Shown: positions 16,301 to 28,300 of the stretch, piece after piece
Position numbering within the stretch: position 1 is the first letter of the stretch
Layout of the letters: each line of letters begins with the position of its first letter
Assembly (NCBI RefSeq): GCF_001613345.1
Contig: NZ_BDCE01000033.1
Span: 62,001 to 126,000 of the forward strand
Reading direction: 5' to 3'
Source: Nocardia uniformis NBRC 13702
Lineage (GTDB): Bacteria; Actinomycetota; Actinomycetes; Mycobacteriales; Mycobacteriaceae
DNA: 64,000 bases
Position numbers and translations under genes: made by a program
The notes under the pieces: model-generated
Database searches by the model: none
Told to the model about the DNA's origin: nothing
Seen by the model: the letters and a program-made list of their open reading frames with translations, nothing else

Positions 16301-19300
16301 GGCCGACGATCTCGGCGGTGTGGATTTCGGCCTCGGATAATAGCGTTCCGATGGCGCCGGGACCGCCGTGCACTCCGAGGCCGGGCCAGGCTTCACCGGT
16401 GATCATGCCCTGGGTCTGGATCTCGTGCAGTCGTTCGAGCATGCCGTCGATGGCGTCGGTCTCGATATCGAGGCCCTGCATGAGCTGCCGCAGCGTCCCG
16501 GCGTCCAGCGCCGAGACTCGTGCCATAACCGCGGAATCCAGCGTCTCGTTCAGCGCCGACAATACGAACGGCGACCGGATTCGTCCGATCAGCGCGCCGT
16601 CGACGTCGTCGGTGAAGGTGAACGACTCCGGGCCCTCCGGCAGCACGTCGGTGTTGTCGAACAGAATCAGGTGCTTCGGGGTCGAATCGGCGTCGGAGGG
16701 CGGCGGCAGTGTCGCCCAGTTCGACGGGTTCCGATCGATGTGTCCGGCAAGGTAATCCAGTACCGCGGCCAGTTGCCGCTGCACCGTCGGGTACTCCTCG
16801 ATCGGCACGCCGGGCAGGTGCGGGACGAAATCCGTCAGCGATCCCAACCCGTGCGGCCCCTGCCACAGCCGGACCCGCGGTACCAGACCGGCATCCAACA
16901 GCAGGTCCAGCGCCGACATCGCCGCTTCACGGCGAGGGAGCCCGGAGGATGGAATCTGGTACATCTCCATCTCGCCCGGGTCGAGATCGGTTCGATAGAC
17001 CCGGCGGGTACCGTCGGCGAATTCGACCCGGAACATATTCCCGAAGTCGTCCATCTGCTCGGTATCCGTCACCGGACCCAGCGCCGCCAGTTCGGCGGGA
17101 CTCATAATCCATGGCAGATGGCCGGATGTCTCGGCACCGTCGCGGGATCGCCCTGCCGCACCGGGACTGTCACCGGATACGGAATCGGTCACCGCGGAAG
17201 GCGGTGTTTCGTGGAACTCGAACCAGATCGTCTTGGCGAATATCGCGCCCGGGTGTACATCCACGCCCGTGACATGGGCGAACATTTCGAGGAACTGCAT
17301 ACCTCGACCGGAATCGTCGTCCAGGCCAGCCTCGCGGCGTTCCGGCACGGTCGGGTTCTCGTCGGATACCTCGACCCGCAGCACGCGCTGTCCGGGTTCG
17401 CCGATCACGGTCACCACGAACTGGCCGTCGGTTTGGGCGTGCCTGGGTACGTTGCCGACCAGCTCGGACGTGAGCAGCACGGCGAGGTCGAGCTGGTCCG
17501 GGTCGGTCCAGTCGGCCATGAGATCCCGGATCGTCTGCCGCGATTCGGCGAGGCTGTCGGTATCTCCTTGCACGATGGGAATTTCCACGCGGTGCACGGG
17601 GCCACCCGGATCGACTCCGGCGGCATCAGCGAGGGCACGCCAGGCAGCGGTGACTTCCCACTCCGCGGCATGTCGCTGGATGTAGGCGGTGTCCAGAGCG
17701 TGTCCGGCGGCCAGGATGTCGGCGATATCGGCGCGGTCCTTCGGCCGTCCGGTCACGAGTTTGAACAGCATTGTGTCTTCGACCGACATCACCCCGTCGA
17801 CAGCGCGGTCCAAAGCGCCGTGCCGGAGCGGAGTTTCGGCGACCAACAGGTCAGCGGAAACCCCGTTGCCGTGCACACGGACCTGGTAGATATCACCATC
17901 TTCATCGGCGACGGTATCGACGCGGTAGCCGAGCGTGGTGAGGCGCTCGGGCAGATCGCCGAGTTCTCGAATGGCGAGGTCAATATCGATGGTCGGCCGC
18001 GGTTCCGCGCGATAGACGTTCGCGGCATGATCACCCAATGCCGCTGCCTCGCAGCCGAAATCACGTAGCTGGTTGATGAATGCCGCGACATCGTCGGGCA
18101 GCGGTCGCCTCGGCGCAGCCTGGCCGCCCGGATCGGTCGCGCCGATCCCGACCTCGATCCGGTCGGGGCTGGGTGCGTGTTCGGCCGTGGGGCGGGCGGG
18201 TGTGCCGTCCGGGTGGTAGACGACGGCGAAGGTCGCCTCGGTGTCGCGGGTGGGGCCCCAGGTCCGGAACGGTTGTGTCCGACCGGTTTCCGGATCGTAG
18301 ACATTGATGCCGTCGGCATCGTGGGTGATCAGGTAGGAGTGTGCGCCCACACCGTGTTCGTCGACCGGGCCGACCAAGCGGTCCACCACCAGAAGCGCTG
18401 CGCCCTCGCCCAATTCGTTGAGCAGTGCCTCGTAGTCGTTGTGCGAGTCGAACTTCTGTAGTCGTCCACCCGCGGCGTCCTCCAGTTGCCCGGCCGTCAT
18501 ACCGGCTGGACCGGGCGGAGCATCGGGCGGGTTGATCGCCTCGTGGCGGAAGCGGTCGAATAGCCGGTGCAGATTCCGCCACGCGCAGGCGTTGTACGGG
18601 GCCGGGTCGGACACCGGGTGGGTGAGCCCGTCACCGGCGCCGCGTGGGACCAGCACACCCTGGTCGAGGTTGGAACGGTCCAGGTCCAGCCATGCCGCAC
18701 CAGTGATCCGGCCATTGTTCTGGACCTCGGCCAGCCGGGCCAGCACCCCGTCGACCGCTCCCCGCTCCAGACCCAAGTCGAGCATCATGGATTCGACCGC
18801 TGCCGGGTCCAGCGCGCGCACGCGGGCCAGGACCGACCGTGGCAGCCGGTGGTCCAGTGCCTCGAGCACGAACTCCGACAGCATGCCGTGGCGATCGAGA
18901 GTACCGGCGTCGGCGGGCATGAATTCGGGCGGCTGGCTGAAGGTATTACCGTCGACGGGGGCGGTCTGACCGTGATCGATCGGGACGATGCCACCGGTTT
19001 CGGAGGTGAGGTAGTTGCTTCGGTTCCGGTCGCTGGCCCCGGAGATGTAGTCCAGCACGGCCATCATGGCGGCCTCGTCGGCCGTGTACTCCGCGGGGCG
19101 GCGGCCAGGGCTGGTGCGGGATACGAACCGCATGAGCGAGCCCGGACCGTGTGAGCCCTCGAACATGACGGTGGGGGGCACCAGACCGAACCGGAGCAGT
19201 CGGTCGAGGCGGTAGGTGAAGACCTCACGGGCCGCCAGTCCGGACGGTGGGACGCGCAGCCGGACCGTGTCCTCACCCGAGCCTGGCTTGTACACCCACA

Positions 19301-22300
19301 CGCTGCCGTCGGCGAATTCCACCCGGAACGCCTGGTGCACATGCAGATGCGGGCTCAGTGGCATGACGTCGACCACCGGTCCGCGATCGGCCATGGCCTG
19401 CTCGTCGGCGGCCCATGGCGGGGCGTCGGCGGGCCCCACGGCGGCGGATCCGTCCGTGGACCGCGCGGTGACGGAAGTGTCAGGGCCGGCGACTTCGGGC
19501 TGCGCGCCGCGCGTGAATCGACCGAGCAGGCGCCGCCACCCTGTCGGCTTCTGCTTGTCCGGCACTCGCGGATCGGTGTCGCCGGGGTCCGGGGTACGGG
19601 TGGGCGGTCCGACTTCCCCCGGCTGCTGTCGTGTAGTAGCAGTGCTGGTTTCGGGCGGACCGGCGGCGAGTGCGGCCCATTCCGCCGCGGTCTTGACATC
19701 GGAGATCTTGCCCGGCCACGCGGCCTTGGTGATCTTGCCCTCGGATTGGATCTCGCGCAGCCGGTCGACCGCGCCTGTCACCGCATCGGGTTCGATTCCT
19801 ATCTCGGTCAGCATGGCCGCGAACTGTTCCGGATCGACACCACGCACCATCCTCAGCACATCCGGGTCCAGTGCGGTGCTCAGATGTTGCGCCACGAACC
19901 CCGAACGGATGCCGGGTTGCCCGGCATGCGTCGGGAAGGTGGTCTCATGGTCGATGGGAACGACCCGGCCGTCCGGACCGGTGAGGTAGTTGAAGCCATT
20001 GCGGTCGAGGTTCGCCCCGACGTAGTCCAGCACGGCCATCATGTGCTGCTCCGGCGTGGTGTAGCCGGAGACGGGCAGCCTCGGCGTGGTATCGGCGACG
20101 AATGCCTGGAGCGAGCCCGGCCCGCGCGGTCCGTTCCACAGGATGGTGGGCGGAACCAAACCGAATCCGAATATCTGAGCCATGCGGTAAAAGGCGGCTT
20201 CACGGATGGGCGGCCCCGACGGCGGAACCGATATACCGCCCGGTGCATGGCCGGTCAGCGGCTTGTACACATACACGCTGCCGTCCGCGAATTCGACGCG
20301 GTACACGGCATTTCCATGTCCGCTGTCGCCGCTGGCGATCAGGTCGATGCTGACCGGGTCGCCCTTATCGAGAATGGACTGTTCCAGCTCATCCCATTCT
20401 CGCCGCCCGACGTCCGGGTCGAGTTCCGAACGATCGCCCGGGGGCCGCTGCTCCGAACGTCCCTCTTCCGACGGGGTCACGGGGTCGGTCGCGCCGATTC
20501 TGGTGCGCGGGCGTGCCTCGGTATCGGCCGCATCCGGGACGAGCGGGTCAGCGGCGACGCCGAACCTGTCGAAGTAGAGCGCCCAGGTGCCGCGCACGTC
20601 GCGGTGTGTCCGCGGCGGGAAGCCGTGCGGCTGGGCCACCATGAGATCGCGAACCACGATCGTACTGTTCTCATTGGACAGCACATAGGCGTGTGCGCCG
20701 ACACCGTAACGGTCTGTGCCACCGTGGTACTCGTCGACGACAATGGCCTGTGCCCCATCGCCGAGGGTGCGGAGCCGGTCAACGACCGCCTGGTAGTCGT
20801 CGGCCGGACGCAGGCGCCCACCGGCGTGCTCTTCGAGCTGACGCGCCGACAAGCCGTTCGGACCCACGGTTTGCGGCACGGTGATGGTGGTACTGCCGGT
20901 GCGCGCCTGAAGATCCGCCAAAGCCCATGGGGCACAGTCATTATTCGGCTCCGCCGGTGGTGGCAGCTCCATACCCCGATCGGACAGCACCGTACGCAGC
21001 AGATCGGGACGGTCGGTAATGAGTTCGGCCACACCGAGATCGATAAGCCGGGTCATATCGGCGCGACTGTTCACCGTCCACACCGAGACCGGTAGATCGC
21101 TAGCCAGGCTCATGAACTCGGGGGTGACCATGCTGCCGTCGGGTGATACCACGGTGGCGCCGGCGGCGCGGGCGGCCCCCGGAATATCGCCGCCGAAGGC
21201 GTGCGGCCGACCCAGCCGCTGGGCGAGCATGCCACGCAGGCGATCGCGGACCGATACACCCGCGTCCCGGCCGTTCATCCACGCTGGCGTCGCGGTGCGC
21301 GGGCTGATGAGTGCGACCCGATCCAGCGGCGGTGTCATCGAGTCCGGCAGCGCCGCCGCCTCGGCCAGCACCCGCCAGTCGAAACTGCGCATCCGGTACG
21401 GGACGCCGTGGCTGTTCATGATCTCGGCCGTTGCCAGCACCAACTGCCTGACCCGTGCGTCGCTCCACGATGGATCGACCTTGATTTCGACATCGAGGGT
21501 GACGCCGCGCCCCGCCGCCAGTCGTGCCGCCTCCTCGAGGCTCGGAATTCGGCTGCCACGCAGGGGATCCTGCGTATCGGCGAACCCTTCGTGGGTTACG
21601 CCGGTGTCGAGGGTTCGGATCTGATCGAAATCGAGATCGCCGATCGCCTTGCCGACGTACGGATATTCGCGATCGTTCGGTCGTACCGGGTCGGTATCGC
21701 GTGCGGTGCCGCCGTCGATGTTCTGGTCGTGGTGGATGACCGGAACACCGTCGCGGGTCATGCCCACATCGAGTTCGATGGAGTCGACGCCGAGCCGCAT
21801 GGCATTGTCGAACGCGCCGAGGGTGTTCTCCGCCCACAGCGCGCGCCCACCGCGATGCGCCGTGATCCGGGGTGGCTGCGGCGACTCCGGTGCCGACGGG
21901 TCCGCCCACGGAGGCAATGGCTCCTGCACGCGCGCCTCGCGCACATTCTCCGGGTCAACGGTCGACCAGAACTTCACTCGCTGTCGCAGTGTCTTCTTGG
22001 GGCGAGCGGGCGCGAGTGGAAGACCGTCGCCGCGCCCAGCGAGAACCTCGGCGACATTGTTGAGCGGTTCGGTGGGGATTTCGGCCGAACCGTCGTCGTA
22101 CTGGTAGTACCCCCGGTGGGCATTGACCAGACCCGTGAACTCGGGCCGTCGCGGCAGCTCCGATTCGAATCGCCGGGCTCCGAACTCCTCGACCGTCGGG
22201 TCGACGCCGAGCCCGAGCTTCTTCACGAAGCGAAGTACCCGGTTGGTAATACCCGGGGCCGCCCCACCGAGACGACCGATCGGGTCCGCGGTCGAGGTGG

Positions 22301-25300
22301 CGACGTAGAGGTTCTGCGCACCGAGACCGAAATCGGTCGCGTGTCGCATGGGCCCCGCGCCCGGCGACGCCAACAACACGACCTGGTTCACAACACCCGC
22401 CAGGATGCCGCCGACTGCCGACCAACTGGTGGTCGGCGTGCCGTAACTGTGGCCGACGACCCGGTGCTCCGGCAGCGGTGGGCCATCGGTGGCCGCCAAA
22501 TAGCCGCGCCGGGAGGCGAATCCGGTGACATCGCTGAGCAGCCGCAGACCACCCTCGCGGGCCTTGTGTGGTTTGGGGGTATTGGCGTCGATATCCGGTG
22601 TCTCGTAGCCGATCCAGACGATTCCGGCGATGTTCTTGTCGGGAGCCTTGCGCATGGCGGCTTCCCGGAAGTTCCCGACCCAGTTCAGATAGCCGCCCAG
22701 CTTCTGGACGGTGGTCTTGATACCGGGCACCAGCCAGAAGACCGAATCCGCGGCGTCGATATCGCCGATTGCCACAATGGCCCGGCCACGGCTACCGAAG
22801 GCGGTAGCGTCGTAGGACAGCACACGCACCTTCGGCTTGCCCGGCATGGATTGTGCCTGTGCGTCCGCATCGGACAGTGCCCTGCGGGTGTCGATCAGGT
22901 TCGCGAGGTGCGCGCGCTCGTCGGGGGTGAGTTCGCCCGGGGTGAACAGACTTTCGATCACCCCGCGCCCGGGTCGGCGGCGGGCCAGGAATGCCTCGAA
23001 GTCTCGGGTCATGCGCAGCCTGTTGGCGCGGTCGCGGACCTCGGCGGGCAGACCGGGATTGGCGGCGATCTCGTCCGGCAGCACCAGCGGAAGCGCAGCC
23101 CGCTCGGCGTCGGTCAGCGAGTCCCACCACCTCGCCATGCGGTCGGCGTGTGTCCTGGACGCCTCCGCAAGCTCCCGCGCGTTCGCCTCATAGGCCGCTA
23201 CCTCCGCCGCACGCTGGGCCTTCGCCGATAGGCCATGCTGTTTCGCCGCTGCGGCCGCGTCCTGGGCTACCCGGGCGCCACCGCTGGGATCAGGCGGCAG
23301 CAGGTCGCCGGGTGTGGCATCGGGTGCCAACGTCGCCAGTGCGGCACGGGCGGCCGCGTCCTGCCCCGGGGTCGGCTGGACCACGCCGCTGCGAGACATG
23401 GCCGGGTCGATCGCCATATTCGTAGTGCGGCCATGGATTTCGGTGCTCTCGTGGGCACCGGGCCGGTGCGTTTCCAGCGTCACCTGGTCGCCGCGTCCGG
23501 TAGCGATCCGCGCGAAGTTCGCCAGTGCCTCGGTCGGGGTGGCGTGGCTGCGGTCCGTGAACCAGAAGTACTGGGTACGTTCTTGCAGTCCGGCGACGAA
23601 CCGCGGATCGGCGGGTAGTTCGGCCCTGATCCGGACCGCACCGAAATCGGCTGTTGCCGGGTCGATTCCGAGGAACTGACGGCGGCCCGAGCTCAGGTCA
23701 TTCGTATTGTCCGCGCCCCGCCAGGCCAGGCGGTCCACCGACGCCGTGGCCACATAGACGTTATCCGCGCCGATGCCGAAATCGGCGGCGCGGGTGACCG
23801 GTCCGACGCCGGGTGAGCCGACCAGGGTAATGCTGGCCACCTGCCCGGCCAGGAGGCCATTCGCCCCCGCGTGGCCGAGCAGGGTCGAGCCGTAGCCGTG
23901 GCCGAACAGGTGGATGCCGACTTCGGCGGTGCCGCCGTTCTCGGCGAGGAACCGGCGAGACGCATTGAATGCCACCACATCCCGCCACAATCGACGGCCG
24001 CCGTCCTGAGCCGGTCCCTGCTGCGCATACTCCGCCCACTTCCGGCCTCCGCTGGGCGCGTCGTAGCCGAGCCAGGCGATGGAGGCCACCCGCTGGCCGG
24101 GGGCACTGCGGGCGGTCGCGTCGTAGTGGTTACCGGCCGCCGTCAAGCTCAATGGCATGGTCTGCATGGTTGTTTCCAGACCCGGAACCAGACAGGACAC
24201 CGAATCGGCGGCATCGATATCGCCGTAGGAGATTATCGCGCGGCCGTCGCCGTAGAATACCGTCGAGTTGTACGAAAGTAATTGCACCGGCGGAGATCCG
24301 GGCAGGTCGATTGCCCGCCGGTCGGCGGCGGTCAGCATCTCCGTCATGGCGATGAGATTGCTCAGCTGCTGCTTCTGCTGTGCGTCGAGCGTTTTCAGCA
24401 ATTCCTTCAGCGGCGCTGGACGTTTGAAAACCATGCCGGGCTGCTTCTCGGTATCGCCACGCTGTACTGCGCTGCGACCGTTGCCTTCGTTCACGTCCTG
24501 GTCGGACTGGAACAGCAGGCGCAGCAGCATACGATGCTTGCCGTCGTCGAGGTCACCTGCGCGGGTGCTACCGAAGAGCCGGCGGCGCAGGTCGGGTGAA
24601 TCGATCTGCGAGCCGAGGCTTCCCCATTCGCGCCGGATCACCAGTCGAAGTGCGTCATTGCGAGTCTTGGCCGGTATGCCATCGGCATTGCCGACCAATT
24701 CCGGGTAGGTCCGCAGCACCGCCACCTGCTCGGCATCACTGAGCGACTGCCACCAGCGGGCATTGGCGGCGGTGTGCTCGGAGACGGCCGTGATGTCGCC
24801 CGCCGCGTAATCCGGGTGGACGAGCAACTGTTGCGGCGCGGAGCCGGGATCGAGACCGACCATTGTCGCGCGGCGGTCGAAAGCCGCCCGGGCGACATCT
24901 CGTTCCCGCGTAGTGGTCCCCGGATCACCCGGCAGCACCGTGCCGGAATCGGTGGCACCCTCCGACAGTGTTCGGAATCCGTGGGTGCCATCGGCGATTC
25001 CAGCCGTAGCGGCCGGATCGGTCTTGGGAGCGCCCGCGAGGGCGCGGCGCAGCACGGCCGGATCGCCCTCACCCGGCCGATGCTGTTCGGTCGTGACCGC
25101 ATCTGCCCGGCCCGCGGCAATGCGACCGAAGTTCGCCAAGGATTCGGTCGGCCGGGTCCGCGCCGAATCGACGAACTCGTAGTACTGCTTGTGATGCTTC
25201 TTCGGATCAGAAAAGCGCTGTGTATCAGGGAATTCCGAGGCCACGCGGCGCGCACCGAAGCCCTCGACCGACGGGTCGATACCGAGACCGAGTCGCGGAT

Positions 25301-28300
25301 TGGTGCGGTTGGCCCCCAACCAGGTAATCGGATCGGTGGACATGGACGCGACGAAGACATTGTTCAGGCCGATACCGAACTGGGCCGCATGCCCGATCGG
25401 CCCCGCGCCCGGCGAGGCGGCCAGGGTGATGGTGCCGACTTCGCCGGCCAGGCGACCGTCCCGACCCGCGAAACTGGTCGTGGTGGAACCGTAGCTGTGG
25501 CCGTAGATGTGGTTCACCGGCAGCGGCGGACCATCCTGGTCGGCGGCCAGCGCGCGAGTCGCGTTGAAGGCGGAGATATCTCGGGCCAGCAGAGTGCCGC
25601 CCGCCTCGGCCTGGGTGGTACGGAAGGCGTCCGAGAAGCCGGCGGGCGCGTCGTAGCCGAGCCAGGCGATGGATGCCACCGAGCCGTCCGGATTGCTGTC
25701 CAGGGTGGCCTCGTAATGGTTGCGTGCGAATTTCGCGTTCCACCACAGTTCCTGGAGCTTGGTCTTCATACCCGGTACATGCCAGGACACCACATCGGCG
25801 GTATCGACATTTCCGAAAGCCAGCACGGCACGGCCCTTGCCACCGAAAGCCGTTGCGTCATAGGACAACAGGTGCACCGACGGAGCGGCGCGGTCGCCGC
25901 GCTGGGTGACCTCGCGGGCCTGGCGCTCGGCGTCGACCAGTGCGGCGACCGTGGTCTCCAGATTGCGCAGCTGCTGCTGTTGTTCCGGGCTGAGCTTGCC
26001 GAAGTCGCGGCCGCGCAGGTCGGTGAGGTCGCGCACCACGGAGAGTCGGTTGGCCTGATCGCGCACCGTGGCGGGAATACCGTCGGCATTGCCGAGCACC
26101 TCCGGGTGCACCGCGAGCACTGCGCCCTGCTGCCGCAGGCTCAGCGACTGCCACCAGTGGGCATTGGCCAACGCCTGCGCACGCGCGGGTGCGGTGGCGT
26201 TGTCGTCGGAGTAGTCACCGTGCAGCAGTAGCTGTTCGAGCGTGGCGCCGGTGGGCTGCCCGGCCGTCTCGGCGCGCCGGTCCATGGCCCGTTGTGCCAC
26301 CGTCCGGTCAGCGTCGGTGGGATGCGGGTCTGTCGGCAGTACCGAGCCTGGATCCATTGTCGGAACGCCGGTTTCGGCCAGGTCGGGCGGAGCTTCGGTG
26401 TCGGTGCCGCGGTGACCGCGGGAGCCGTCGTCGATTGCCGCGGTGGCCGCGGGATCGATCTTGGGTACGCCACGTAGGACGCGGGTGAAGACATTCGCGT
26501 CATCGTCGCCGGTGCGACGGGGCTCGCGGGTGGTGGTGTCGCCGAGACCTGCTGCGATGCGGCCGAAGTTCTCCAGCGCCTCGGTGGGTACGGTGCGCGA
26601 TCCGTCGGTGAAGTCGTAGTACTGGGTGTGAATCTTCCTGGGGTCCCGGAACTTCGGGAGGTTCGGGTATTCGGCGGTGACGCGGCGCGCACCGAAGGCC
26701 GCCGCGGCGGGATCGATACCGATACCGAAGATTCGGCTGAACCGTCCGGCCTTGTTACCACCGATCCAGGTGACCGGATCCGACGCCAGGCTGGCCACAT
26801 AGACGTTCTGCGCGCGAATACCGAACTCGCGGGCGTGATTCACCGGCCCCGCGCCCGGTGAAGCGGCCAACGTGATGGTGGCGACCTCGTCGCGCAGCCG
26901 TGCGCCCGCTCCGGCGGCACTGGTGGTGGTGGAGCCGTAACTGTGCCCGAAGACATGGTTTGTCGGCGCGGCCACCGCACCGTCTCCGGCTCGCGCGGCA
27001 CGACCGGCATTGAAGGCCGCGATATCCCGGGCCAGCAGCGCGCCGCCGGTCTTGGCCGGACCCATCGTGAAGGCCTTCAGTTTCGACGTGGGTGCGTCGT
27101 AGCCGAGCCAGGCGATGGAGGCGACCGAACCGTTGTATTTGCCCGCCGTCACCTGATAGTGGTTGCGCGCGAAGTCGAGGTTCCAGGCGAGCTTGCGCAG
27201 GCTGGTCTTGACGCCCGGTACATGCCACGACACCGACGTGGCGGTATCGACATCGCCGATGGCGACCACGGCGCGGCCTTTGCCGCCGAAAATTCCTGAG
27301 TCATAGGACAATACGTGCACCGGCGGGGACGATTCACCGGTGTGCTGGGCGACCTCGCGGGCCATACGGTCGGCGTCGGCCAGGGCGGTGACGGTGTTCT
27401 CGAGATTCGCCAACCGCTGGAGCTCTGTCTTGCTGAGCTGCTTGACCGGACGATCGCGCAGGTCCGCGAGCTCGCGTTCCATAGCCAGGCGGTTGGCGCG
27501 GTCGCGAATGTCAGCCGGGATGCCGTCGGCGTTGCCGATGATTTCCGGATGGACCCGAACCAGGACCTCCTGGCTGGTGGACAACCTGCCGGTGGGCTCG
27601 CCGGGCGGGTGCAGCGAATCCCACCAGCGGGCGTTCTCATCCGCCCGGGTGCGGGCGTCGGTCATCAGATCGGTATCGGGCTCGCCGTGCAGCAGGCGGG
27701 TCGGGGACGCGCCCGGTTCGAGCTGATCGAGGGCGGCCTGGGCGAGTGCTCGCTCATCGGGGGTGACGGGCCGATCCGGGGGCAGGGCACCCGGTTCCGG
27801 GGGTGCCACGTCGGGCAAGCCCAAATCCGGTTCGGATACGGTTGTATCCGGGTCACTGGGTGTGGGCACCGGAGCCGAACCGTCCGAGACCTCTGCGTCA
27901 TCGTCGGTCTGGCCGACCCGGCTGCTGGGACGAGGGGCACCGTCCGTACCCAAACCCGAACGCGGGCGCAGTAATTCGCCGTCGGCACCGTAGAACACAC
28001 CCCAGGTACCGTCGACATCCGGCGCGTTGTTCGGGTCGAATTCGAAGGGCGGCCCGGTCCGCGGGTCGTCCACCATGATCTTGCCGGTATCGGGATCGTG
28101 GTACATGACGTAGCCGTGCGCGCCGACGCCGTGCTCGTCGACCGGACCGCGCTGGGCGTCTACCACCAGTACCGCAGACTTGCCAGCCAGGTGCTTCAGC
28201 CCATCCGCGATCATCTGGTGTGCCGAGCGTTTCCGGGTTCCGGTGACCGGAGTCAGGTCACCTCCGGCGGCGGCCTGGAGCTGCTGCCAGGTAACACCGT

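Noticed and set aside
14364..26231. Long plus-strand open frames opposite giant 1 (for example 14364-15323, 16368-18068, 19335-21095, 21201-23231, 24774-26231)
   Set aside because: They mirror conserved enzyme domains on the minus strand, lack ribosome sites and have Arg/Gly/His-rich antisense composition. High GC keeps such frames open.
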